Of a stretch of DNA of 51,288 nt, positions 8,028 to 16,030 are shown piece by piece; position 1 is the stretch's first letter; each line of letters starts with the position of its first letter. A program made the translations under genes and the position numbers. This DNA comes from Clostridia bacterium (GTDB lineage: Bacteria; Bacillota; Clostridia; Oscillospirales; CAG-272), in NCBI GenBank assembly GCA_017398585.1, contig JAFQFS010000045.1, positions 1 to 51,288 of the forward strand. The letters are read 5' to 3'. The notes beneath the pieces are model-generated. The model was not told the origin of the DNA. It worked only from the letters and a program-made list of their open reading frames with translations, and made no database searches.

Positions 8028-8585
8028 AATCGAAACTCCTTTTCGTTTTTTCTTTTCCGGTCTGACCGCGTCTTCCAGACCGAGCTGTTTCCGGATTTCG
8101 TCGATCGCATAATGCGTTTTGCTCTTGACCGTCCCTTTTGGAATCTGCATGACTTTCGCTGTTTCCTCGACCGACAGCCCGTCGAGATACCGGAATGTGA
8201 CAACCTGCCGCTGGGCTTCCGGCAGCTTGGCGACCGCCGCGAGGACTTCGGCGGTCAGTTCACTGCGGAGGTAGTCCTCCTCCGGAGACGCACCGGCGGA
8301 GAGAAAGGTGGAGAGCGGATCGTTTTCGCCGTCTGCGGGAACGTCAAGGGAAACCGGGCAGGGAGCGGCGCGGGACACGGTATTCCGGATGTGGTTCAGC
8401 GCAATGCGGGAGAGCCAGTGCCGGAGGCGGCCGTCTTCGCAGTAGCTGTCATATACGCGGAACGCGCGGATCCAGATTTCCTGCACCAGATCCTCTGCCG
8501 TTTCGCGTCTGTCCGTGTGCTTCCGGACAAGTGCGAACAGCCACGCGGTGTTTTCCTCCACCACGGTTTCAAACGGGGCTTTCAT
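7305..8585 (-). CDS. ECF sigma factor fused in frame to a zinc-finger anti-sigma domain
   Basis: One uninterrupted 426-codon frame. Residues 1-180 are an ECF sigma factor: region 2 contains AEDLVQEIWIRAFR, and region 4 contains LPEAQRQVVTFRYLDGLS followed by IPKGTVKSKTHYAI. Residues from Met187 begin MECKEMYKYLFMY and contain HLKECKVC, the HxxxCxxC of a zf-HC2/ZAS anti-sigma domain. A beta-rich tail with no clear transmembrane helix follows. Sigma and anti-sigma are normally separate adjacent genes. Here no stop codon divides them, although an AAGGAG and ATG remain at the junction. The start at Met (GAGGTAAG upstream) is preferred over an upstream in-frame codon. The promoter may be autoregulated. 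Confidence 0.85.
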   Translation of the reverse strand: MKAPFETVVEENTAWLFALVRKHTDRRETAEDLVQEIWIRAFRVYDSYCEDGRLRHWLSRIALNHIRNTVSRAAPCPVSLDVPADGENDPLSTFLSAGASPEEDYLRSELTAEVLAAVAKLPEAQRQVVTFRYLDGLSVEETAKVMQIPKGTVKSKTHYAIDEIRKQLGLEDAVRPEKKKRKGVSIMECKEMYKYLFMYAMGKLPDEIRAAVAEHLKECKVCDDIAAALEKLIPTMVFAEEGVMSHYGIDFFDLNLSYVGVRTPVPDYEERNRLLEEWNGRIPDDQCWFECGHNDLVTTIGTFDNEGNEIDYPVYKTVEKNCRHKAVSMKKVYPDMWLHDCALSTDSPDVWWGITKEDHVYHGSTFNYFGGHVKSAMYVAIPANAKNIRINRGNGVIDCGAFKFAYVDRYVAEDEQLALDFTYTLD

Positions 8586-8629
8586 GCGTCTTACCTCGCT
8601 GTTTTCGTTCGTTTTTTGTGTACACACTT

Positions 8630-8658
8630 ACTATAACACGATTTCGAAGAAAAGGTTC
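8630..8658 (-). promoter_or_regulatory. Possible ECF-type promoter of the sigma/anti-sigma gene
   Basis: GAACCT, 17-nt spacer, TATAGT on the minus strand. GAACC resembles the -35 element (GGAAC) of many ECF-dependent promoters, so autoregulation is plausible. The -10 also fits sigma-A. Confidence 0.4.
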
Positions 8659-8757
8659 GGGAAAAGGAGAAAATTTTTTTGATTTTCGGATATTTGTGCA
8701 GACTGCAAATATTAAAGAGTGCGAATTTATCGTTTCACCTGAATTTACAGGCTGTTC

Positions 8758-8786
8758 TTTACTATTCCGGACAATCATGTTATAAT
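8758..8786 (+). promoter_or_regulatory. Promoter of the solute-binding lipoprotein gene
   Basis: TTTACT, 17-nt spacer, TATAAT. The start codon follows about 60 nt downstream of the -10 box. Confidence 0.75.
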
Positions 8787-8845
8787 TTATCCAACCCAAA
8801 CTTCATATCTCCGCCGGACCGTACGGCGGACGGAAAGGAATATTT

Positions 8846-10312
8846 ATGAAACGTAATCTCATTCTTGCTCTCGTGGCAGCGATGCTCCTGCCGACGTTTG
8901 CAGGCTGTTCGGACGCGCCGGCAGCTGAAAACGGCGGAAGCAATGCTGTATCCGCTTCGGACGGAACCGCCGAAACCGTCGCGGAAGAACCGGAGGCCGA
9001 CAAATACGACCTCGCGAAAGAAAAATTTGAAGCCATTGCCGCAGCCGACTTTGCCGGTGCGGACTTTGGTATCGCTTCACAGGCGGCGACCGGCAACTCC
9101 GAAAAGGAGATCTGGGTCGAAGAACTCACAGGGGATGCGGTCAACGACGCGGTATACAACCGTAACCTTACAGTCAACGATCGTTTCAACTGCAATATCA
9201 CGCTGACGCCCGGTGATGTTAACTCCATCGTCCGTCAGGCGGTACAGGCCGGCGACGGCACGTACAAGCTGGCATTCCCGAATATGGCGACCGCTGCTTC
9301 GATGGCGCAGGTCGGTCTCCTGATGGACTACAACAAGCTCGAAAATCTGAACCTTACCGAATCGTGGTGGGACCAGGGAACGCTCGCGATGGAGATTGCG
9401 GACAAGGTTTTCTTCATGAACGGCGACATTAACTACCTTGACAACGACGTTACGTACATCCAGCTGTTCAACAAGCAGCTCATCACCGACGTCGGTCTTG
9501 ACGTGCCGTACGAACTCGTGCGTGAAGGCAAGTGGACGATCGATCAGTTCCGCGAAATGTGCATGAACGTGACGACCGACCTCGACGGCGACGGCGCATA
9601 CACCGACAAGGACCGTTACGGCTACGTTACCACGGGCGAAGGTCCCTGCACGTTCTTCTATGGTTCCGGTCTGTCTCTCATCAGTTACGACGATGCCGGC
9701 GTTCCGGTTCTGAATGTGGACATGGAAAAGACCGTTTCCGCGCTTGAAAAGGTCGTCAAGATCATCTCCGAAGACAACATCACCCGCATTCCGTCCGACG
9801 TCGCGGTCGGCAAGACTATGTTCATGGAAGACCGCGTCCTGTTCTACGGTGAAGTTCTCAGCTATGTTGTGAACATCCGCGAAATGGAAACCGCGTTCGG
9901 TGTACTTCCGATTCCGAAGTACGATGAACTGCAGGAAGATTATTACACCTACTGCAACGCGATCTCCTCTACCGCCACCGTTCCGAAGACATCCGAAGAT
10001 CTCGGTATGATCACCTCCGTTCTCGAAGGCATGGCAATCCAGTCCTTCATTCAGGTAACTCCCGCTTACTACGACATCGCGCTGTCCCGTAAGTATACCC
10101 GTGACGACGAATCCGCGGAAATGCTCGACATCGCTCTCGCAAACCGTGTATATGACATCGGACGCATTTATTCTCTCGGCGGCATCGGCAGCATCTTCCA
10201 GACGCTTGCCGCATCCGGTTCCACCGATTTCGCATCCTCTCTTGCATCCAAGGAAAAAGCCGCAAAGAAGACCCTTGAACGTGTGGTCAAGGACTTCACG
10301 GAACTTGAATAA
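8846..10312 (+). CDS. Extracellular solute-binding lipoprotein (family 1-like)
   Basis: A 488-residue secreted lipoprotein. The signal peptide is followed by lipobox FAGC with Cys21 as the lipidation site, then a low-complexity Ala/Glu linker. The body carries features of sugar ABC-transporter binding proteins, such as WWDQGTLAMEI, FNKQLITDVGLDVPYEL and WTIDQFREM, and a DLDGDGAYTDKDRYG segment that looks like a calcium-binding loop. No permease genes lie next to it, so either the partners are elsewhere or it acts as an orphan sensor or binder. AAAGGA precedes ATG. A strong terminator follows. Confidence 0.82.
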   Translation: MKRNLILALVAAMLLPTFAGCSDAPAAENGGSNAVSASDGTAETVAEEPEADKYDLAKEKFEAIAAADFAGADFGIASQAATGNSEKEIWVEELTGDAVNDAVYNRNLTVNDRFNCNITLTPGDVNSIVRQAVQAGDGTYKLAFPNMATAASMAQVGLLMDYNKLENLNLTESWWDQGTLAMEIADKVFFMNGDINYLDNDVTYIQLFNKQLITDVGLDVPYELVREGKWTIDQFREMCMNVTTDLDGDGAYTDKDRYGYVTTGEGPCTFFYGSGLSLISYDDAGVPVLNVDMEKTVSALEKVVKIISEDNITRIPSDVAVGKTMFMEDRVLFYGEVLSYVVNIREMETAFGVLPIPKYDELQEDYYTYCNAISSTATVPKTSEDLGMITSVLEGMAIQSFIQVTPAYYDIALSRKYTRDDESAEMLDIALANRVYDIGRIYSLGGIGSIFQTLAASGSTDFASSLASKEKAAKKTLERVVKDFTELE

Positions 10313-10318
10313 AATTCA

Positions 10319-10350
10319 AAAAGCTGTACGTTTTCCGTACAGCTTTTTTT
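10319..10350. terminator. Bidirectional terminator after the lipoprotein gene
   Basis: AAAAGCTGTACG pairs with CGTACAGCTTTT, followed by more T residues. It is shared by the convergent CNNM gene. Confidence 0.92.
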
Positions 10351-10351
10351 A

Positions 10352-11635
10352 TTATCCGATTGCGGCGGTTTCTTTTTCGTCTTCCGCAGACTTTTTGAAA
10401 TCTTCCGTCAGACGGACTTCGACTTCGGATACGCGGTGCGAATCCGTGGAAAGGACACGGATTGCCATGCCTTCGTATTCGAAATGGTCGCCGGTGGTCG
10501 GGATCTTTTCGAGCTGATCCGTGATCCATCCGCTGAACGAAACCATTTCGGATTCGATGTCGATTTCGAAGTATTCACAGAATTCGACGAGGTCGATCGA
10601 CGCATTGATGTGGTAGAGGTCGTCGGAGAGTTTCTTGAAATGCTCGTTTTCTTCGGATGTTTCATCCCAGAGTTCGCCGACCAGTTCGTCCAGAATGTCT
10701 TCCATCGTGATAACACCGTAAGTTCCGCCGTATTCGTCCAGAACTACTGCAAGGTGTGACTTCTTCTTCTGCAGTTCGCGGAGTACGAGATCGATCTTGA
10801 CTTCCTTGATGACGAAAATCGGGGGTGTCATGATGTCGCGGATATCCGCGTCGGTCACACCGGTACTGGTGTAGAAATCCTTGTGGTTCAGCACGCCGAT
10901 GATATTGTCGATGCTGTCGTCATACACCGGAATGCGCGAGAATTTCGATTCCGCAAAAACGTTTGCGATCGCTTCCTTCGAGTCTGTGACGGCAACTGCC
11001 GCGAGATCGAGACGGTGTGTCAGGATGTCCTTTGCTTCGAGATCGCTGAATTCGATCGCGTTTTTCAGAAGTTCGCCTTCCGCCTTGGCGATGGTACCGT
11101 CCTGCTGTACTTCTTCCACGAGCATGAGCAGTTCTTCCGGGGACATTTTTGTGTCGCCGTCCAGGGAGAACAGCTTTGCGAGCAGCTTTTTCCACTGCGC
11201 AAACAGGAAGTTGAAGGGAGTCAGAACGATCAGCAGGAAATTGATGATCGGTGCGGAGAACATCGCGAATTTTTCGGGACATTCCTTGGCAATGCTTTTC
11301 GGAGAAATTTCACCGAAAATCAGGACGACCACCGTGATGACTGCCGTCGAAACGCTTGCACCCATGTCTCCGAGCAGGTCGAGGAAGAGGATGGTGCTGA
11401 TCGAGGACATCGCGATGTTCACGATGTTGTTGCCGATCAGAATGGTCGAGAGAAGATTGTCGTACTTTTCGGAAAGTTCGAGGGTCAGAGCCGCACGCTT
11501 GTTTCCTTTTTCAATGAGAGTTTTGAGCCGGGTTTTGTTCAGGGATAAAAATGCGGTTTCGGTCGCTGAGAAATAGGCCGACATAGCAACCAAAGCCACG
11601 ATAACGATAATCTGAGTAATCTGTCCGCTTGTCAT
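10352..11635 (-). CDS. CNNM/CorC (HlyC/TlyC) family divalent cation transporter
   Basis: A 427-residue protein. Residues 1-190 form the DUF21/CNNM membrane domain with FSATETAFLSLNK. A CBS-domain pair lies around residues 200-330 (TPPIFVIKEVKIDLVLREL; DEYGGTYGVITMEDILDELV). The CorC_HlyC domain occupies the C-terminus. Family members such as CorC and MpfA export Mg2+ or confer resistance to it. GGAGG lies 10 nt before ATG. A 15-codon acidic ORF with its own strong ribosome binding site ends on this ATG as ATGA, so translation is probably coupled and may be Mg2+-responsive. Confidence 0.92.
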   Translation of the reverse strand: MTSGQITQIIVIVALVAMSAYFSATETAFLSLNKTRLKTLIEKGNKRAALTLELSEKYDNLLSTILIGNNIVNIAMSSISTILFLDLLGDMGASVSTAVITVVVLIFGEISPKSIAKECPEKFAMFSAPIINFLLIVLTPFNFLFAQWKKLLAKLFSLDGDTKMSPEELLMLVEEVQQDGTIAKAEGELLKNAIEFSDLEAKDILTHRLDLAAVAVTDSKEAIANVFAESKFSRIPVYDDSIDNIIGVLNHKDFYTSTGVTDADIRDIMTPPIFVIKEVKIDLVLRELQKKKSHLAVVLDEYGGTYGVITMEDILDELVGELWDETSEENEHFKKLSDDLYHINASIDLVEFCEYFEIDIESEMVSFSGWITDQLEKIPTTGDHFEYEGMAIRVLSTDSHRVSEVEVRLTEDFKKSAEDEKETAAIG

Positions 11636-11679
11636 CTGCGCTTTTCCTCCATATCGTTATCACTGTCGCCGCTGTCCAT
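11632..11679 (-). CDS. Acidic leader ORF of the CNNM gene (15 aa)
   Basis: GGAGG, 6 nt, then ATG encodes MDSGDSDNDMEEKRR, and its TGA overlaps the CNNM start as ATGA. Six of 15 residues are Asp or Glu. The ribosome binding site and spacing are as good as any in the window, so translation is likely. Runs of acidic residues are known to destabilise translating ribosomes at low Mg2+ (the mgtL type of sensing in E. coli). A link to Mg2+ regulation is inference. Confidence 0.6.
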   Translation of the reverse strand: MDSGDSDNDMEEKRR

Positions 11680-11730
11680 ATAGTTCCTCCGTTGTGATTT
11701 TGCACGGCAGAAAGCCCGCGCATTTATATT

Positions 11731-11759
11731 ATTATATTTTAGACAGGACGCAAAGTCAA
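11731..11759 (-). promoter_or_regulatory. Promoter of the CNNM gene
   Basis: TTGACT, 17-nt spacer, TATAAT on the minus strand. Transcription would include the 15-codon leader ORF. Confidence 0.85.
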
Positions 11760-11837
11760 GGGATTGGCAAGATTGTTTATGATATATTCATGACGAATTC
11801 ACAAAAAGCAAGTACAGACTGTGCAGGAAAAACAAAA

Positions 11838-11865
11838 CAGGGAGACGCTGGAAAGTGTCTCCCTG
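11838..11865 (-). terminator. Terminator of ftsH
   Basis: On the minus strand, CAGGGAGAC pairs with GTCTCCCTG, and TTTTGTTTTT follows. Confidence 0.9.
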
Positions 11866-11874
11866 TGAATTTGT

Positions 11875-13983
11875 TTATTCGTCGTCCTTGTCGTTCTTAT
11901 CGTCCTCGCTGTCTTCGCCGTCACGGTCGTCTTTCGGCGCCATGGGGAAGGGGAACTGGAACGGATCCGTGTCACGGTTCTGTGCGTTACGGCGGTCGGC
12001 GGCTTCCTTTTCCTTTGCGCGTTCCGCTTCACGCTGCTTTTCGAGTTCCGCGATACGGCGGGCATGTGCTTCGTTTTCCTCGCGGCTGCGGCGGCGCTTT
12101 TCGGCAACCATTTCCTCGAGGGCTTCGATCGTGATGTCCGGTTCGCTCATTGCGCGGACGAACTGCTCTTCTTCCATGATCTCGTTCTTGATGAGATAGG
12201 AAGCAACGAAATGGAGCTTTTCCATATTCGCTTCGAGGATCGTCTTCGCGTCTTCGTATGCCTTCAGAACGATGCTCTTGACTTCCGTGTCGATGACGGC
12301 GGCGGTCTCTTCGGAGTAGTTCTTTGTCTGATTGAAGTCGCGTCCGAGGAAGACTTCATCGCTGGACGATTCGCTGCCGTAGAGGATCGGACCGAGTTTG
12401 TCGGACATACCGTACTTGGTGACCATCTGACGGGCGATCGTGGACGCGCGCTGGATATCGTTCGAAGCGCCGGTGGAGATGTCGCCGAGGATGAGCTGTT
12501 CGGCAACGCGTCCGCCGAGGAGGGTGACGATCTCGCTTTCCATCATGCCGCGGGACATGTAGGACTTATCCTCCTTCGGGAACGAGAGCGTGTAGCCGCC
12601 CGCGCGTCCGCTGGGGATGATGGAGATCTGATGCACCGGTTCATCGGGCTGACGTACCCATGTAGTGATCGCGTGACCCGCTTCGTGGTATGCGGTGAGC
12701 TTCTTTTCGGCTTCGCTGATGACACGGGACTTCTTCGCAGGTCCGACGATAACCTTGATCATCGCTTCCTCGAGGTCGGTCATGCCGATCAGGTGCTTAC
12801 CCTTGCGTGCCGCAAGGAGTGCCGCTTCGTTGAGGAGGTTTGCGAGTTCCGCACCGGTGAAGCCGACAGTGGTCTTCGCGATAACGGAGAGATCCACATC
12901 CGCTTCGAACGGCTTGTTTTTTGAGTGTACCTTGAGAATGTCTTCACGACCCTTAACATCGGGTGCGTTCATCGTGATCTGACGGTCGAAACGGCCCGGG
13001 CGGAGAAGCGCGGGGTCGAGGATATCGGGACGGTTGGTTGCCGCCATAACGATGATGCCTTCGCTGGAGCCGAAACCGTCCATTTCAACGAGAATCTGGT
13101 TCAGCGTCTGCTCGCGTTCGTCGTGACCGCCGCCGAGACCAGCGCCTCTGTGACGGCCGACCGCGTCGATTTCGTCGATGAAGATGATCGCTGCGGGGTT
13201 CTTCTTCGCGGTGTCGAACAGGTCGCGCACACGGGATGCACCGACGCCGACGTACATTTCCACGAAGTCCGAACCGGAAATGGAGTAGAAGGGAACGCCC
13301 GCTTCACCGGCAACCGCTTTGGCAATGAGGGTCTTACCGGTTCCGGGAGGACCTACGAGGAGAACACCGTGCGGGATCTTTGCACCCAGCTTGGTGAAAT
13401 ATTCGGGATTGCGGAGGAATTCGACGATTTCTTCGAGTTCCGCCTTTTCTTCATCCGCACCGGCAACGTCCTTGAAGTAGACCTTTGCCTTGTCTGCGGT
13501 GACGAGTTTTGCCTTTGCGCGTCCGACGGAGTTGATTTTTGAACCCTTTCCGCCGGTCGCCTGATTCATGACGAACATCCACATCGCGATCAGGAGCACG
13601 ATGACGATGACATAGGGGATGAGCGATACCCACCACGGGATGTTGTACGGCGGCGGATAGTCGTATGCGGAGATGATTCCTTCCTCGTGCTGGACTTCGA
13701 TGAGTTCACCGAGGTCATTGATGAACAGATTGATGTCGCGCAGTTTGTACGTGACGTATCCCTCGCCCTCCGTACCGTCGGGCAGGGTCGCGCGGACGAT
13801 CATGCTCAGATTGTTTTCTTCATCGACTTCAAACTGCTTCACCTGCTCGTTCTTGAACAGGTCGACGACTTCGCTGTAGATGAGTTTTTCTTCCGGGATG
13901 GTACCCCAGAGCGATGCCGTTGCGATCAGAATGATACCGATGAGAACGATGTAAAAAATAGCTATTTTAAAGCCGTTCTTCAT
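11875..13983 (-). CDS. ftsH: ATP-dependent zinc metalloprotease FtsH
   Basis: A 702-residue membrane-anchored AAA+ protease that degrades damaged or short-lived membrane and cytosolic proteins. Two N-terminal helices flank an extracytoplasmic domain. Walker A GPPGTGKT lies near residue 212 and Walker B IIFIDEID near 266. The second region of homology includes [17 protein letters not shown]. The zinc site HEAGH lies near 431. It is longer than usual (about 600-650) because of a charged tail rich in Asp, Glu, Lys and Arg. ATG at 13983 has AAAGGA upstream. A longer frame would add 57 non-conserved residues and is rejected. It lies downstream of tilS, as in many Firmicutes, but without the usual hpt between them. 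Confidence 0.96.
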   Translation of the reverse strand: MKNGFKIAIFYIVLIGIILIATASLWGTIPEEKLIYSEVVDLFKNEQVKQFEVDEENNLSMIVRATLPDGTEGEGYVTYKLRDINLFINDLGELIEVQHEEGIISAYDYPPPYNIPWWVSLIPYVIVIVLLIAMWMFVMNQATGGKGSKINSVGRAKAKLVTADKAKVYFKDVAGADEEKAELEEIVEFLRNPEYFTKLGAKIPHGVLLVGPPGTGKTLIAKAVAGEAGVPFYSISGSDFVEMYVGVGASRVRDLFDTAKKNPAAIIFIDEIDAVGRHRGAGLGGGHDEREQTLNQILVEMDGFGSSEGIIVMAATNRPDILDPALLRPGRFDRQITMNAPDVKGREDILKVHSKNKPFEADVDLSVIAKTTVGFTGAELANLLNEAALLAARKGKHLIGMTDLEEAMIKVIVGPAKKSRVISEAEKKLTAYHEAGHAITTWVRQPDEPVHQISIIPSGRAGGYTLSFPKEDKSYMSRGMMESEIVTLLGGRVAEQLILGDISTGASNDIQRASTIARQMVTKYGMSDKLGPILYGSESSSDEVFLGRDFNQTKNYSEETAAVIDTEVKSIVLKAYEDAKTILEANMEKLHFVASYLIKNEIMEEEQFVRAMSEPDITIEALEEMVAEKRRRSREENEAHARRIAELEKQREAERAKEKEAADRRNAQNRDTDPFQFPFPMAPKDDRDGEDSEDDKNDKDDE

Positions 13984-14008
13984 TAGCCAGTCCTTTCTTT
14001 GCGGGTGA

Positions 14009-14037
14009 TGTATATAATAGGAAGCCCGGTTTGTCAG
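14009..14037 (-). promoter_or_regulatory. ftsH: Possible ftsH promoter
   Basis: CTGACA, 17-nt spacer, TATACA on the minus strand, within the 142-nt gap between tilS and ftsH. It may supplement readthrough from the tilS promoter. Confidence 0.5.
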
Positions 14038-14125
14038 TCGTTCTGATAAACTTCGGGTTTCAGAATACCAACGAAGGGAAGTACGCGGTACAGTGGAAAC
14101 CGGACGTCCCTGATAATGTATGAGG

Positions 14126-15544
14126 TCAGAAGGTCTTTTTTTCGTAAAACGCAATGGTTAGACCGGGTTCGTTCCCATTTGCGAGAACGCCGTCGCGCGG
14201 CGGAAAAAGCGGGATCCAGAGAATGTCGCCGCCGGAGAGGATGAGCGGGAGGGTGGATTTTTCCTCCGCAGTCAGTTTCCGGTCGATGAACAGCTTTTTC
14301 ACCTTCCGCGTCATGCCGCCGAAGACACAGGTGTCCCCGGGCCGGCGGTACCGGATGTACAGTACGTCTTTTATTTTATCAAAACAGAACGTCCTGCATA
14401 TAAATAATTTGTAAATATTTTCTTCTTCCTGTACGTTATTTGTGTGATTTTCGTGTGAAAACTTTATGACGTAACGTTCATTTTCAAAAACATCGCCGTC
14501 GTCCGGATAGGTGAAGACGATGCCGTCCTCTGTTTTCTGGGCGGTTTCGCCGTTCGGAAGAAAGCGGACGGTATGCCGGTCAGCGGTGAAACGGATGTTT
14601 CCGGGAAGAGAGAGGGAAGTTTCGGCTGCATCGGAGTCTGTCAGACGGAGGATCTCACGGATGTGGATTTCCTCAAGGGAAGAAGAGCCGGAGGCCGTAC
14701 GTACGGCATTGCCGTACAGATGCAGGATCACACGGGATGCGACGGCAGGATGAAGACCGGCGAGGATACTGCGCGGAACGGAGACGGAATCTCCGGAGAC
14801 ATACTGCGCAGCGGTCTGTTCGAGAAAATCGTCGTCCTGACGGAGCAGGGAGGACATCCGGAGAGCCGCACGCTGCGGATTCCCGCAGATTTTCTCCATC
14901 TGCGGGACGATATTGTGCCGAATGAAGTTGCGGGTGTAGTCGGTATCGGCGTTGGTCGCGTCGGTCATATAGGGGATATGATGATCTGCACACCATTGTC
15001 GGATTTCCTCACCGGTATCGCAGATGAGCGGGCGGACGAAACGTCCGTCACGGAGCGGATCGATGCCGGAAAGACCGCGTGTGCCGCTTCCGCGGAGGAG
15101 GTTGAACACGACGGTTTCGAGGTGGTCATCGGCGTTGTGCGCCGTTGCGACGACGGCGGCATCGGGAGAGCCGGTGAGTTCTTCGGATACGCGGTCGAAG
15201 AAGGTGTAGCGTACATTGCGCGCGGTTTCCTCCAGACCGCGTCCGGATTGTGCGGCGAGTGCGGGAACGTCTTCCCGGAGGACGTACAGCGGGATCTGCA
15301 TTTTTCCGCAGGTTTCGCGGCAGAACTGTTCATCGCGGTCGGCGTCTTCGCCGCGGATCTGATGATTGACGTGGGCCGCTGCCAGCGTGACGCCGTTGTC
15401 CCTGCACCAGTGCAGGAGATGATGCAGCAGGCAGGAAGAATCCGCGCCTCCGGAGTAGGCGGTGATTACCGTGCCGGCCCTGCGCATCGCGTCGGCGAGC
15501 CCGAACCGTTTAAGGGTATCGTCGAATTTCAGGGAAGGATACAA
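14126..15544 (-). CDS. tilS: tRNA(Ile)-lysidine synthetase
   Basis: A protein of about 472 residues that makes lysidine at position 34 of tRNA-Ile(CAU), using ATP and lysine, and so changes both decoding and charging. The N-terminal PP-loop is SGGADSS near residue 32. [18 protein letters not shown] and [26 protein letters not shown] are typical TilS segments, and a C-terminal TilS domain is present. No ATG fits. TTG at 15544 lies 10 nt after GGGAG, and an in-frame TTG at 15553 is too close to it. The start is therefore uncertain by three codons. It is cotranscribed with the small membrane protein gene upstream. Confidence 0.92.
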   Translation of the reverse strand: MYPSLKFDDTLKRFGLADAMRRAGTVITAYSGGADSSCLLHHLLHWCRDNGVTLAAAHVNHQIRGEDADRDEQFCRETCGKMQIPLYVLREDVPALAAQSGRGLEETARNVRYTFFDRVSEELTGSPDAAVVATAHNADDHLETVVFNLLRGSGTRGLSGIDPLRDGRFVRPLICDTGEEIRQWCADHHIPYMTDATNADTDYTRNFIRHNIVPQMEKICGNPQRAALRMSSLLRQDDDFLEQTAAQYVSGDSVSVPRSILAGLHPAVASRVILHLYGNAVRTASGSSSLEEIHIREILRLTDSDAAETSLSLPGNIRFTADRHTVRFLPNGETAQKTEDGIVFTYPDDGDVFENERYVIKFSHENHTNNVQEEENIYKLFICRTFCFDKIKDVLYIRYRRPGDTCVFGGMTRKVKKLFIDRKLTAEEKSTLPLILSGGDILWIPLFPPRDGVLANGNEPGLTIAFYEKKTF

Positions 15545-15592
15545 AGAAATCAAACTCCCGTTGCTCCATAGTTTTTGCAGAATCGGGACACA

Positions 15593-15838
15593 TCATACAG
15601 GATTTTCATCCGAAGAAATCAGCTTTGTGAGAAGATATCCGAAGATTACGTAAAAGAGCACGCCTGCGATGATATGTTCGGCAAGTTTCGGAAAACTGTG
15701 GTACAGCTGCAGCGCGGCGGCGGGATGTTCGATCATCCGCACGATCGTCCGCAGAAGATACACACCTCCGCAGGTTGCCATGGTCATCAGCGCTTTTGTC
15801 AATACTGAAAAGATATGCCCGATTTGTTTCTTTTTCAT
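15593..15838 (-). CDS. Small membrane protein, unknown function (81 aa)
   Basis: An 81-residue protein, not recognised. It has a hydrophobic segment near residues 12-30 and another near 55-72, with a basic start (MKKKQIGH) and an acidic end. Two transmembrane helices with both ends inside are likely. AGGCGG lies 5 nt before ATG. It is the first gene after the promoter at 15873-15901, about 40-50 nt ahead of tilS, so it probably shares a transcript with tilS and possibly ftsH. The context suggests a housekeeping or membrane-stress role, but nothing specific can be said. Confidence 0.65.
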   Translation of the reverse strand: MKKKQIGHIFSVLTKALMTMATCGGVYLLRTIVRMIEHPAAALQLYHSFPKLAEHIIAGVLFYVIFGYLLTKLISSDENPV

Positions 15839-15872
15839 AGGTTCCGCCTTTATATTTTATTTCTGTAATAAA

Positions 15873-15901
15873 ATTATACTATACCGGACACGTGTGGTCA
15901 A
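15873..15901 (-). promoter_or_regulatory. Promoter of the small membrane protein / tilS transcript
   Basis: TTGACC, 17-nt spacer, TATAAT on the minus strand, 35 nt before the ATG at 15838. Confidence 0.8.
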
Positions 15902-15990
15902 CCGGTAATGTCAGGCAGGAACACTTCTTTATATTATACTATATTCTCCCTGTCTTTTGCAAGTATTTTACGGAAAATCCGTACAAAAAG

Positions 15991-16018
15991 AAAGGCCCAC
16001 CGGAGGTAGTGAGCCTTT
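15991..16018 (-). terminator. Terminator of the CofE-like gene
   Basis: AAAGGCTCAC pairs with GTGGGCCTTT with one G-U pair, and CTTTTT follows on the minus strand. Confidence 0.88.
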
Positions 16019-16030
16019 GGAGAGGGATTC

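Noticed and set aside
8041-8060. A-rich GAAAAGAAAAAACG stretch at the sigma/anti-sigma junction as a programmed frameshift site
   Set aside because: A AAA AAC is present but not in the zero frame required for a -1 slip, and the frame is already continuous, so no frameshift is needed. RNA polymerase slippage cannot be excluded.
13984-14154. N-terminal extension of FtsH to 759 residues
   Set aside because: The added 57 residues are not hydrophobic or conserved and overlap a possible promoter, whereas ATG at 13983 has AAAGGA upstream and begins with the normal membrane anchor.
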